Assembly: GCF_023375815.1 (NCBI RefSeq)
Contig: NZ_CP067412.1
Location: 6,014,001-6,078,000 of the forward strand
DNA length: 64,000 nt
DNA from: Pseudomonas sp. HS6
GTDB taxonomy: Bacteria; Pseudomonadota; Gammaproteobacteria; Pseudomonadales; Pseudomonadaceae
Direction: 5' to 3'
A program made the translations under genes and the position numbers. The notes under the pieces were generated by a model, which saw only the letters and a program-made list of their open reading frames with translations, did no database searches and had not been told where the DNA came from. Position 1 is the stretch's first letter, and each line of letters begins with the position of its first letter. Below are positions 1 to 8,321 of this stretch, piece by piece.

Positions 1-39
1 GCAAAGCCTGGGACGACGTTTTTTTTGAGGGTGGCTTTC

Positions 40-1251
40 ATGACTCAAACCTCCGCCGGGCCACTGGCCTGGGTCAACGGCAGCGATGCCCCGGAAAAAA
101 CCGCGATCAACCTCGGCTTCATGGCCCTGAGCGACTGTGCCTCTGTGGTGGTCGCCGCGACCCAGGGCTTTCCTCAGCCTTACGGCTTGACCCTGAACCT
201 CAAGCGCCAGAGTTCCTGGGCCAACCTGCGCGACAATCTGGTCAGCGGCGAGCTCGACGCCGCCCATAGCCTCTACGGCCTGATCTACGCGGTGCACCTG
301 GGCATCGGCGGCGTCGCGCCCACCGACATGGCGGTGTTGATGGGCCTGAATCAGAACGGTCAGAGCCTCAACCTGTCCCACGGTTTGCAGGGACTGGGCG
401 TGACCGGTCCTGAATCGCTGCACCACCATGTGCACCAAACCCGCGCAAAACTCACCTTCGCCCAGACCTTCCCCACCGGCACCCACGCCATGTGGCTTTA
501 TTACTGGCTCGCAAGCCAGGGCATCCATCCATTGCAGGATGTCGACAGCGTGGTGGTGCCGCCGCCACAAATGGTCGCGCACCTGCAGGCCGGTCGCATC
601 GACGGGTTCTGCGTCGGCGAGCCGTGGGCCGCCAGCGCGGTGCAGCAGAATCTCGGCTTCACCATGGCGACCAGCCAGACCATCTGGCCCGATCACCCGG
701 AAAAAGTCCTCGGCTGCACTCGTGCCTTCGTCGAGCAATACCCCAACACTGCCCGGGCGTTGGTGATGGCGATTCTCGAAGCCAGCCGTTTCATCGAAGA
801 AAGCCCGGAAAACCGCCGCAGCACCGCGCAGTTGTTGAGCGCAGCGGAATACCTCGACACCCCGGTGTCCTGCATAGAACCGCGCTTTCTCGGTGACTAC
901 GACGACGGGCTGGGCAATCGCTGGCAGGATCCGCACGCCCTGCGCTTTCACGGCGATGGCGCGGTGAATCTGCCGTACCTGTCGGACGGCATGTGGTTCA
1001 TGACCCAATTCCGCCGCTGGGGTCTGCTGCGCGATGACCCGGACTACCTCGCCGTCGCCCGTCAGGTGCAGCAACTGGCGCTGTACCGCGACGCGGCCAG
1101 CGCTGTCGGTGTGCCGGTCGGCACCGAGGACATGCGCAGCAGCCAGTTGATCGACGGCAAGCTCTGGGACGGCAGCGACCCGGCCGCCTACGCGCAAAGC
1201 TTCAAGCTGCACGCGTTGAGCAACAACGTCCCTCTTCTCGCCCGTCGCTGA
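40..1251 (+). CDS. nasS: Nitrate sensor protein NasS (NrtA/CmpA-like)
   Basis: This 403-residue protein resembles the periplasmic nitrate-binding proteins NrtA/CmpA. It has no signal peptide, as expected for the cytoplasmic sensor NasS. In the known NasS-NasT system NasS holds NasT inactive and releases it when nitrate or nitrite binds. I chose ATG 40 over in-frame TTG 25 because a GAGGGTGG ribosome-binding site lies at 28-34. nasT follows after 15 bases, so the two form an operon. The promoter lies upstream of the window. Confidence 0.88.
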   Translation: MTQTSAGPLAWVNGSDAPEKTAINLGFMALSDCASVVVAATQGFPQPYGLTLNLKRQSSWANLRDNLVSGELDAAHSLYGLIYAVHLGIGGVAPTDMAVLMGLNQNGQSLNLSHGLQGLGVTGPESLHHHVHQTRAKLTFAQTFPTGTHAMWLYYWLASQGIHPLQDVDSVVVPPPQMVAHLQAGRIDGFCVGEPWAASAVQQNLGFTMATSQTIWPDHPEKVLGCTRAFVEQYPNTARALVMAILEASRFIEESPENRRSTAQLLSAAEYLDTPVSCIEPRFLGDYDDGLGNRWQDPHALRFHGDGAVNLPYLSDGMWFMTQFRRWGLLRDDPDYLAVARQVQQLALYRDAASAVGVPVGTEDMRSSQLIDGKLWDGSDPAAYAQSFKLHALSNNVPLLARR

Positions 1252-1266
1252 CAGGAGACCGCGAAC

Positions 1267-1842
1267 ATGCTGCGCATTCTGCTGATCAACGACACCGCGA
1301 AAAAAGTCGGGCGCCTGAAAGCTGCACTGACCGAGACCGGATTCGAGGTCATCGACGAGTCCGGCCTGACCATCGACCTGCCCGCACGCGTCGAAACGGT
1401 GCGCCCGGACGTGATCCTGATCGATACTGAGTCACCGAGCCGCGATGTGATGGAACAAGTGGTGCTGGTCAGCCGCGACCAACCCCGGCCGATCGTGATG
1501 TTCACCGACGAGCATGACCCCGGCGTGATGCGTCAGGCGATCAAGTCCGGGGTCAGTGCCTACATCGTTGAGGGCATTCACGCACAACGCTTGCAGCCTA
1601 TTCTCGACGTGGCCATGGCCCGCTTCGAAAGCGACCAGGCCTTGCGCGCCCAGCTACAAGCTCGCGATCAACAACTGGCCGAGCGCAAACGCATCGAACT
1701 GGCCAAAGGGCTACTGATGAAAATGAAGGACTGCAACGAAGAAGAGGCCTACACCCTGATGCGTCGCCAGGCGATGAGCCGTCAGCAGAAACTGATTCAG
1801 GTGGCGGAGCAGATCATTGCCATGAGCGAGTTGCTTGGCTGA
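1267..1842 (+). CDS. nasT: ANTAR-domain antiterminator NasT
   Basis: The protein has 191 residues: an N-terminal pseudo-receiver domain (about 1-120), a coiled linker and a C-terminal ANTAR RNA-binding domain (about 125-188) containing the typical AKGLLMKMKDCNEEEAY segment. ANTAR proteins bind paired hexaloop hairpins and prevent formation of a terminator. Two fitting leaders lie downstream, at 2153-2238 and 5388-5481, before the transporter and nirB genes. This makes NasT the likely nitrate-responsive activator of both transcripts, released by the neighbouring NasS. Confidence 0.92.
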   Translation: MLRILLINDTAKKVGRLKAALTETGFEVIDESGLTIDLPARVETVRPDVILIDTESPSRDVMEQVVLVSRDQPRPIVMFTDEHDPGVMRQAIKSGVSAYIVEGIHAQRLQPILDVAMARFESDQALRAQLQARDQQLAERKRIELAKGLLMKMKDCNEEEAYTLMRRQAMSRQQKLIQVAEQIIAMSELLG

Positions 1843-1880
1843 GGTTCTGTGGTGCTTTAGCGGCGCAAAATCAAAAGCAA

Positions 1881-2055
1881 CCCTCACCCTAGCCCTCTCC
1901 CGGAGGGAGAGGGGACCGACCGGGGGATGGCATAGCAATACGCCGACCTGAACGATCTCGAATGAATCCATAATCGCTTCGATCGTTCAGGTCGCTGAAT
2001 AGGTTGGAACAACACGGTCGGTCCCCTCTCCCTCCGGGAGAGGGTTAGGGTGAGG
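1881..2055. repeat. Large palindromic intergenic repeat, copy A
   Basis: This element has nested inverted repeats. The outer arms are about 40 bases each (from CCCTCACCCTAGCCCTCTCC at 1881 to its complement ending near 2055). A perfect 13-bp inner stem lies at 1945-1957 and 1981-1993. Related copies lie at 26046-26235 and 36454-36645. It encodes nothing and looks like a MITE- or REP-type element placed after nasT. Confidence 0.8.
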
Positions 2056-2122
2056 GGCTTTTGACTTTGATCCTTTAGGCGTCAGCCTGCTCTGAAATGG
2101 CCGCACCTCGATTTCAGACTAT

Positions 2123-2138
2123 TGGCACAAATCTCGCT
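2123..2138 (+). promoter_or_regulatory. Sigma-54 promoter of nasA
   Basis: The sequence TTGGCACAAATCTCGCT has GG at 2124-2125 and GC at 2136-2137, exactly ten bases apart, matching the -24/-12 signature of RpoN promoters. Transcription would start near 2149, just before the first leader hairpin. RpoN control, presumably with NtrC, fits a nitrogen-assimilation gene. I did not find a convincing NtrC site upstream. Confidence 0.75.
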
Positions 2139-2152
2139 AAGCAATCCCTACA

Positions 2153-2238
2153 GGTAACCAACGGCGGTTGCCCCACCCACGACAAAGACGTCGCTCACCT
2201 TCTTCGCCCCTTTCGGCGATCCGGGTAGCGGCGTTTTT
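2153..2238 (+). promoter_or_regulatory. NasT-responsive antitermination leader of nasA
   Basis: Hairpin P1 pairs 2153-2159 with 2166-2172 around the loop AACGGC. Hairpin P2 pairs CGAC (2180-2183) with GTCG (2190-2193) around AAAGAC. Both loops have A at position 1 and G at position 4, the known ANTAR target signature. An intrinsic terminator pairs 2188-2195 (extending to 2199) with 2224-2234 and ends in a T run at 2234-2238. P2 and the terminator share bases 2188-2193, so they exclude each other. This is the expected antitermination switch. Confidence 0.8.
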
Positions 2239-2340
2239 GCGTTTTGGCCCCATTGACCGGGGCCGGTGGTGCGGCCGTGGCGGCGCCCCACTGTGCTGGT
2301 TCTGACTCCTTCTCGAGATTCTCTACCGCTGAGGTGCGCG

Positions 2341-3552
2341 ATGAATAAAAGCTTCTGGAAATCCGGCCACACCCCGACCCTGTTCGCGGCCTTCCTGTAT
2401 TTCGACCTGAGCTTCATGGTCTGGTACCTGCTCGGTCCGCTGGCCGTGCAGATCGCCGCCGACCTGCACCTGACCACCCAACAGCGCGGCCTCGTGGTGG
2501 CGACGCCGATCCTGGCCGGTGCCGTGTTGCGCTTTGCGATGGGCATGCTCGCCGATCGCCTGTCGCCGAAAACCGCCGGGCTGATCGGCCAGGTGATCGT
2601 GATCTGCGCGCTGTTCGGTGCCTGGAAACTCGGTATCCACAGCTACGAACAGGCCCTGCTGCTTGGCTTGTTCCTCGGCATGGCCGGGGCGTCGTTCGCC
2701 GTGGCGCTGCCGCTGGCCTCGCAGTGGTATCCGCCGGAGCATCAGGGCAAAGCGATGGGGATTGCCGGCGCCGGCAACTCTGGCACCGTGTTCGCCGCAC
2801 TGATCGCCCCGGTGCTGGCCGCATCTTTCGGCTGGAGCAACGTGTTCGGATTCGCCCTGATTCCGCTGATCCTGACCCTGGTGCTGTTCGCCTGGCTGGC
2901 GAAAAACGCCCCGGAGCGGCCAAAAGCCAAGTCCATGGCCGATTACTTTAAAGCCCTGGGCGACCGCGACAGTTGGTGGTTCATGTTTTTCTACAGCGTC
3001 ACCTTCGGCGGTTTCATCGGCCTGGCCAGCGCCCTGCCCGGCTACTTCAACGATCAATACGGTTTGAGCCCGGTCACCGCCGGTTACTACACCGCCGCCT
3101 GCGTGTTCGGCGGCAGCCTGATGCGCCCGCTGGGCGGTGCACTGGCCGACCGTTTCGGCGGGATTCGCACGCTGTTGGCGATGTACACGGTGGCCGCAGT
3201 TTGTATCGCAGCGGTCGGCTTCAACCTGCCGAGTTCCTACGCGGCGCTGGCACTTTTCGTCTGCACCATGCTCGGTCTCGGCGCGGGTAACGGCGCGGTG
3301 TTCCAACTCGTGCCGCAACGTTTCCGTCGCGAAATCGGCGTGATGACCGGGCTGATCGGCATGGCCGGCGGCATCGGCGGTTTTGCCTTGGCGGCCGGCA
3401 TGGGCTCAATCAAACAGAGCACCGGCAGTTATCAACTGGCGCTGTGGTTGTTTGCCAGCCTTGGCGTATTGGCGTGGTTCGGCCTGCACGGCGTCAAACG
3501 TCGCTGGAGAACCACTTGGGGTTCGGCAGCCGTGACCGCTGCCCGGGTCTGA
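2341..3552 (+). CDS. nasA: Nitrate/nitrite MFS transporter (NarK/NasA family)
   Basis: This 403-residue major facilitator protein has about 12 membrane helices and the NarK/NasA-type glycine-rich signatures (for example AGAGNSGTVFAAL and GLGAGNGAVFQLVP). It should bring nitrate into the cell. It occupies the place of the P. aeruginosa gene named nasA; elsewhere the same symbol denotes the nitrate reductase. Start ATG 2341 has the ribosome-binding site GAGGTG. The kinase/phosphatase gene begins 7 bases after the stop. Expression is probably governed by the sigma-54 promoter and NasT leader just upstream. Confidence 0.9.
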   Translation: MNKSFWKSGHTPTLFAAFLYFDLSFMVWYLLGPLAVQIAADLHLTTQQRGLVVATPILAGAVLRFAMGMLADRLSPKTAGLIGQVIVICALFGAWKLGIHSYEQALLLGLFLGMAGASFAVALPLASQWYPPEHQGKAMGIAGAGNSGTVFAALIAPVLAASFGWSNVFGFALIPLILTLVLFAWLAKNAPERPKAKSMADYFKALGDRDSWWFMFFYSVTFGGFIGLASALPGYFNDQYGLSPVTAGYYTAACVFGGSLMRPLGGALADRFGGIRTLLAMYTVAAVCIAAVGFNLPSSYAALALFVCTMLGLGAGNGAVFQLVPQRFRREIGVMTGLIGMAGGIGGFALAAGMGSIKQSTGSYQLALWLFASLGVLAWFGLHGVKRRWRTTWGSAAVTAARV

Positions 3553-3559
3553 GACCCGA

Positions 3560-5230
3560 ATGGCTCTGCAACTAAGCTTCGCCGAAGCCAGCGCCACCGG
3601 CCCACGCGCGGAGAATCAGGACGCCTTGCGCATGGTCACTCCGGCCCCGGCGCTGGCCGCCAGCAAAGGGTTTCTGTTCGCCATCGCCGACGGCGTCAGC
3701 CAGTGCGCCGATGGCGGTCTGGCCGCGCGTTCGACTTTGCAGGCGTTGGCGCTGGACTACTACGCCACCCCGCAGACCTGGAGCGTGGCCCAGGCACTGG
3801 ATCGCTTGTTGCTCGCGCAAAACCGCTGGTTGCAGGCCAATGGCGGCGGCCAGCCGTTGCTCACCACCGTCAGCGCGCTGGTCCTGCGCGGCAGACGCTT
3901 CACGCTGGCGCATGTAGGGGATTGCCGGGTTTATCGCTGGCACGCCGAGACCTTACAGCGCATCACCGAGGATCACGTCTGGGAGCAATCGGGCATGCAG
4001 CATGTGCTCAAGCGTGCACTGGGACTGGATCAGCATCTGGTGCTGGATTTTCTCGACGGCGAGCTGCGTGAGGGCGAAAACTTCGTGCTGCTCAGCGACG
4101 GTGTCTGGGCAGCGCTTGGCGACACGGCTATCGCCGGGGTCCTGCGTGATCAACCGGATCTACACAGTGCGGCACAAACACTGGTCAACGCCGCACATCT
4201 GGCCGGCAGCCAGGACAACGCCAGCGCCCTGCTGGTGCGGGTGGATGCCGTGGGGGAAGCGAGCATCGGCGATGCGCTGATCCAGTTGCAGCAATGGCCC
4301 TTGCCCCCGACGCTGAAACCTGGCCAGACCTTCGAAGGCTGGCAAGTGCAAGGCATCATCGGTCAGAGCCAGCAATCGTTGCTGTATCGCGTCCTCGATG
4401 GCCAAGGTCAAGCGTGGCTGTTAAAGACCTTGCCCACACGGCTGGCGGACGATGCCCACGCCGGTCAGGCATTGCTGGCAGAGGAATGGTTTCTCAAACG
4501 TGTGGCCGGGCGACATTTCCCTGAAGTCCATAGCGCCAGTCAGCGTCAGCATTTGTATTACGTGATGCGTGAATATTCGGGGACAACCCTGGCGCAGCTG
4601 TTCGAGCGAGCCGGCCCGTTGCCCTTGGCTCAGTGGCAAGACACGGCCGAACGCCTGTTGCGGACCGTCGGCCTGCTGCATCGGCGGCAGATTCTGCACC
4701 GCGACATCAAGCCGGAGAACCTGCTGCTGGGGGACGACGGTGAGTTGCGTCTGCTGGATTTCGGCCTGGCTTATTGCCCCGGCCTGTCGCAGGACACACC
4801 GTCGACGCTACCGGGAACCCCAAGCTACATCGCCCCGGAATCCTTTCGGGGCGATGCGCCCGAGGCTCGTCAGGATCTGTATGCAGTGGGCGTGACCTTG
4901 TATTTCCTGCTCACCGGGCATTTTCCCTACGGAGAAATCGAAGCCTTCCAGCGTCCGCGTTTCGGGGTGCCGGTGAGTGCGGCGCGTTATCGGCCGGATC
5001 TGCCGGAATGGCTGGCGCAGTGTCTGGAACGTGGCGTCTCGGCCGATCCGCTGCAACGTTATGAAACCGCCGAGGAATGGCTGCTGACACTGGAACAGGG
5101 TGAGCGCCGCAGCCTGAATGTACGCCCTCGGCCCTTGCTCGAACGGGAGCCGCTGAAGGTCTGGCGAACATTGGCGTTGCTGGCGCTGCTGGGCAATCTG
5201 GTGCTGATGTTTCTGTTGTTTCATGGCTGA
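3560..5230 (+). CDS. Bifunctional PP2C phosphatase / Ser-Thr protein kinase
   Basis: The 556-residue protein fuses two opposing activities. Residues 1-230 form a PP2C-type phosphatase (ENQDAL, IADGV, HVGDCRVYR and SDGVW metal and phosphate motifs, then DNASALLVRV). Residues about 265-510 form a Hanks-type kinase with HRD at 380-382, DFG at 400-402 and a following TPSYIAPES segment. The glycine-rich loop is degenerate. The last 20 residues are a membrane anchor, so the enzyme should face the cytoplasm from the inner membrane. It lies between the nitrate transporter and nirB, a placement shared with P. aeruginosa. Its substrate is unknown; a nitrate-assimilation protein is an inference from position only. 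Confidence 0.88.
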   Translation: MALQLSFAEASATGPRAENQDALRMVTPAPALAASKGFLFAIADGVSQCADGGLAARSTLQALALDYYATPQTWSVAQALDRLLLAQNRWLQANGGGQPLLTTVSALVLRGRRFTLAHVGDCRVYRWHAETLQRITEDHVWEQSGMQHVLKRALGLDQHLVLDFLDGELREGENFVLLSDGVWAALGDTAIAGVLRDQPDLHSAAQTLVNAAHLAGSQDNASALLVRVDAVGEASIGDALIQLQQWPLPPTLKPGQTFEGWQVQGIIGQSQQSLLYRVLDGQGQAWLLKTLPTRLADDAHAGQALLAEEWFLKRVAGRHFPEVHSASQRQHLYYVMREYSGTTLAQLFERAGPLPLAQWQDTAERLLRTVGLLHRRQILHRDIKPENLLLGDDGELRLLDFGLAYCPGLSQDTPSTLPGTPSYIAPESFRGDAPEARQDLYAVGVTLYFLLTGHFPYGEIEAFQRPRFGVPVSAARYRPDLPEWLAQCLERGVSADPLQRYETAEEWLLTLEQGERRSLNVRPRPLLEREPLKVWRTLALLALLGNLVLMFLLFHG

Positions 5231-5350
5231 CCCACAGGCACGAGACATCGCTCCATTAACGGGCGGACTGCTTCCATTCAGTGCAAAAACCACAATGATC
5301 ACTTGACCAATTCCGGCACTCCTCCAATGAATTCGTGACTCGGCGCTACT

Positions 5351-5366
5351 TGGCACAACCACTGCA
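5351..5366 (+). promoter_or_regulatory. Sigma-54 promoter of nirB
   Basis: TTGGCACAACCACTGCAT has GG at 5352-5353 and GC at 5364-5365, ten bases apart, a close match to the RpoN -24/-12 consensus. The predicted start is near 5377, which puts the NasT leader at the very 5' end of the transcript. Confidence 0.78.
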
Positions 5367-5387
5367 TTAACGTTTTCAACTGACATA

Positions 5388-5481
5388 AAGCCCGACCTTC
5401 AACGACGAAGGCCAGGCTTCCCGAGAGAACGGGACAAGGACAAAGGCGTCCTCGCTAGGTAACTGGCGAGACGCCTTTTTT
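5388..5481 (+). promoter_or_regulatory. NasT-responsive antitermination leader of nirB
   Basis: P1 pairs AAGCC 5388-5392 with 5415-5419 and CCTTC 5396-5400 with 5407-5411 around the loop AACGAC. P2 pairs 5419-5423 with 5430-5434 around AGAGAA. Both loops carry A1 and G4. A strong terminator follows: 5442-5455 pairs with 5466-5478, with a T run to 5481. It lies about 70 bases upstream of nirB. The architecture repeats that found before nasA, so NasT should control both transcripts. Confidence 0.82.
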
Positions 5482-5553
5482 GTTTGCGCAAAATTTGTCG
5501 AGCAAGGCCTGACTGCCCACAAGAGGCAAGCCCGAAGCTCCCCGGAGAACCTG

Positions 5554-8007
5554 ATGAAAAAACTCAAACTGGTGATGATCGGCAATGGCATGGCTGGGGT
5601 CCGTACCCTAGAAGAACTTCTCAAGCTGAGCAACGAGCTGTATGACATCACGGTCTTCGGCGCCGAACCGCACACCAACTACAACCGCATCCTGCTGTCA
5701 CCGGTGCTGGCCGGCGAACAAACCTTCGAAGAGATCGTGCTCAACGACCTCGACTGGTATCTGCAAAACAACATCAAACTGCTGCTCAACCGCAAAGTGG
5801 TGGAGATCGACCGGGTCAGGCGCCGGGTGATCGCCGAGGACGGCACCGAGGCCGAATACGATCGCCTGCTGATCGCCACCGGCTCGACCCCGTTCATCCT
5901 GCCGATCCCCGGCAACACCTTGCAGGGTGTGATCGGTTACCGCGACATCGCCGACACCCAGGCGATGATCGACACCGCCAAAACCCACAAGCACGCCGTG
6001 GTGATCGGCGGCGGCCTGCTCGGCCTCGAAGCGGCCAACGGCCTGATGCTGCGCGGCATGCACGTCACCGTGGTGCACATCGGCGAATGGTTGCTGGAGC
6101 GGCAACTGGACAAGACCAGCGGCCAACTCCTGCAAACCGCCCTCGAATCCCGTGGCCTGCACTTTCGCCTGTGCGAACAGACCCAGGCCCTGCACGACGC
6201 CGGCAACGGTCGGGTGGGCTCGGTACAGTTCAAGAACGGCGACATCATTCCTGCCGATCTGGTGGTCATGGCCGCCGGCATTCGCCCCAATACCGAACTG
6301 GCAGAAAAGGCCGGCATCCCGTGCAATCGCGGGATCCTGGTCAACGACACCCTGCAAACCTACGACCCGCGTATCTATGCCATCGGCGAATGCGCCAGCC
6401 ACCGTGGCATTGCCTACGGCCTGGTGGCGCCGCTGTTCGAACAGGCCAAGGTCTGCGCCAACCACTTGGCCCAACTGGGCTTCGCCCGCTATCAGGGTTC
6501 GGTGACTTCGACCAAATTGAAAGTCACCGGCATCGACCTGTTTTCCGCCGGTGATTTCATGGGCGGCGAAGGCACCGAGACCATCACCCTCTCCGACCCG
6601 ATCGGCGGGGTGTACAAAAAACTGGTGATCAAGGATGACGTGCTGGTCGGCGCCTGTCTGTACGGCGACACGGCAGATGGCGGTTGGTATTTCCGGCAGA
6701 TTCGTGAGAATCACGCCATCGGCGAGATCCGCGATCACTTGATGTTCGGAGAAAATGCACTCGGCGACGTAGGACATCAGGGCCAGGACAAAGCCATGAG
6801 CATGGCCGACAACGCCGAAGTCTGCGGCTGCAACGGCGTGTGCAAGGGCACCATCGTCAAGGCGATTCAGGAACACGGGCTGTTCAGCGTCGACGAAGTG
6901 AAGAAACACACCAAGGCTGCCAGTTCCTGCGGCTCCTGCGCCGGTCTGGTCGAGCAGATCCTGATCAACACCGTCGGCGGCGCGGCGGACGTCAAACCGA
7001 AAAGCGAAAAAGCCATCTGCGGTTGCAGCGACCTCAACCATGGACAGATTCGCCAAGCCATTCGCGAGCAGCACCTGCTGACCATTGCCGGCACCATGAG
7101 CTACCTCAACTGGCGCACCCCGAACGGCTGCGCCACTTGCCGCCCGGCCCTCAACTATTACCTGATTTCCACCTGGCCCGGCGAAGCCAAGGACGATCCA
7201 CAGTCGCGCCTGATCAACGAACGGGCCCACGCCAACATTCAGAAGGACGGCACTTATTCGGTGGTGCCACGGATGTGGGGCGGCGTGACCAACCCGTCGG
7301 AACTGCGACGGATTGCCGACGTGGCGGACAAATACCAGGTACCGATGGTCAAGGTCACCGGCGGCCAGCGCATCGACTTGCTGGGGATCAAGAAACAGGA
7401 CCTGCCGGGGGTCTGGAAAGACCTCGACATGCCGTCCGGCCACGCCTACGGCAAATCCATCCGCACCGTGAAAACCTGCGTCGGCAGCGAGTTTTGCCGA
7501 TTCGGCACACAGAATTCGACCCAGCTGGGCATCGACCTCGAACATGACCTGTTCAACATGTGGTCGCCGCACAAAGTGAAGCTGGCGGTCTCCGGATGCC
7601 CACGCAACTGTTCGGAAGCGGGGATTAAAGACGTAGGAATCATCGGTGTTGATTCCGGTTGGGAGATGTACATCGGTGGCAATGGCGGGATCAAGACCGA
7701 AGTCGCCGAGTTCTTCGTCAAGCTCAAGAGCGCAGAGGAAGTCCGCGAATACAACGGCGCGTTCCTGCAGTTGTACCGCGAAGAAGCCTTCTACCTCGAA
7801 CGCACCGTGCACTACCTGCAACGGGTCGGCATGGAGCACATCAAGAAAGCCGTGCTGGAAGATCCCGAGCGCCGCAAGGCCCTGAACGAGCGCCTGCAAT
7901 TCTCCCTGTCGTTCGAACAGGACCCGTGGAAGGAACGCCTCGCTCAGCCGCAACTGAAGAAAGAATTCGACGTGATTCCCGTGAAAAATCTGGAGGTGCC
8001 GGCATGA
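5554..8007 (+). CDS. nirB: Assimilatory NAD(P)H nitrite reductase, large subunit NirB
   Basis: The 817-residue protein reduces nitrite to ammonium. An N-terminal FAD/NAD(P)H oxidoreductase domain (about 1-400) is followed by two BFD-like cysteine-rich [2Fe-2S] segments (about 425-530). The siroheme-[4Fe-4S] sulfite/nitrite reductase region follows, with cluster cysteines C642, C648, C682 and C686 (CX5C and CX3C). Length and layout are normal. The stop overlaps the nirD start by four bases (ATGA, 8004-8007), implying translational coupling. Siroheme would come from the cobA product encoded downstream. Confidence 0.95.
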   Translation: MKKLKLVMIGNGMAGVRTLEELLKLSNELYDITVFGAEPHTNYNRILLSPVLAGEQTFEEIVLNDLDWYLQNNIKLLLNRKVVEIDRVRRRVIAEDGTEAEYDRLLIATGSTPFILPIPGNTLQGVIGYRDIADTQAMIDTAKTHKHAVVIGGGLLGLEAANGLMLRGMHVTVVHIGEWLLERQLDKTSGQLLQTALESRGLHFRLCEQTQALHDAGNGRVGSVQFKNGDIIPADLVVMAAGIRPNTELAEKAGIPCNRGILVNDTLQTYDPRIYAIGECASHRGIAYGLVAPLFEQAKVCANHLAQLGFARYQGSVTSTKLKVTGIDLFSAGDFMGGEGTETITLSDPIGGVYKKLVIKDDVLVGACLYGDTADGGWYFRQIRENHAIGEIRDHLMFGENALGDVGHQGQDKAMSMADNAEVCGCNGVCKGTIVKAIQEHGLFSVDEVKKHTKAASSCGSCAGLVEQILINTVGGAADVKPKSEKAICGCSDLNHGQIRQAIREQHLLTIAGTMSYLNWRTPNGCATCRPALNYYLISTWPGEAKDDPQSRLINERAHANIQKDGTYSVVPRMWGGVTNPSELRRIADVADKYQVPMVKVTGGQRIDLLGIKKQDLPGVWKDLDMPSGHAYGKSIRTVKTCVGSEFCRFGTQNSTQLGIDLEHDLFNMWSPHKVKLAVSGCPRNCSEAGIKDVGIIGVDSGWEMYIGGNGGIKTEVAEFFVKLKSAEEVREYNGAFLQLYREEAFYLERTVHYLQRVGMEHIKKAVLEDPERRKALNERLQFSLSFEQDPWKERLAQPQLKKEFDVIPVKNLEVPA

Positions 8008-8321
8008 ACTGGCTCGATATCTGTGCCCTGGAAGAGATCAATGCCCTCGGCTCGCGGATCATCGCCGGGCCCAAAGGAGACATCGCGATCTTCCGCACAA
8101 GTGACGATGAGGTTTTCGCACTCGATGACCGCTGCCCGCACAAGGGCGGCCCGCTGTCCCAGGGCCTGATCTACGGTAAGCGCGTGGCCTGCCCACTGCA
8201 CAACTGGCAGATCGACCTGCAATCTGGCGAAGCCCAAGCGCCGGACGTCGGTTGCGCCCATCATCACCCGGCCCGGGTCGAAAACGGCCGCGTACAACTG
8301 GCCCTGCGGGACGCCGTCTGA
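8004..8321 (+). CDS. nirD: Nitrite reductase small subunit NirD (Rieske fold)
   Basis: This 105-residue Rieske-like protein is the partner of NirB. It retains a complete-looking Rieske ligand set, CPH near residue 46 and CPLH about 20 residues later, so it could hold a [2Fe-2S] cluster. E. coli-type NirD has the fold but no cluster. It overlaps nirB by four bases and shares one base with the nitrate reductase start (8319-8323, TGATG). Start ATG 8004 has the ribosome-binding site TGGAGGTG. Confidence 0.92.
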   Translation: MNWLDICALEEINALGSRIIAGPKGDIAIFRTSDDEVFALDDRCPHKGGPLSQGLIYGKRVACPLHNWQIDLQSGEAQAPDVGCAHHHPARVENGRVQLALRDAV

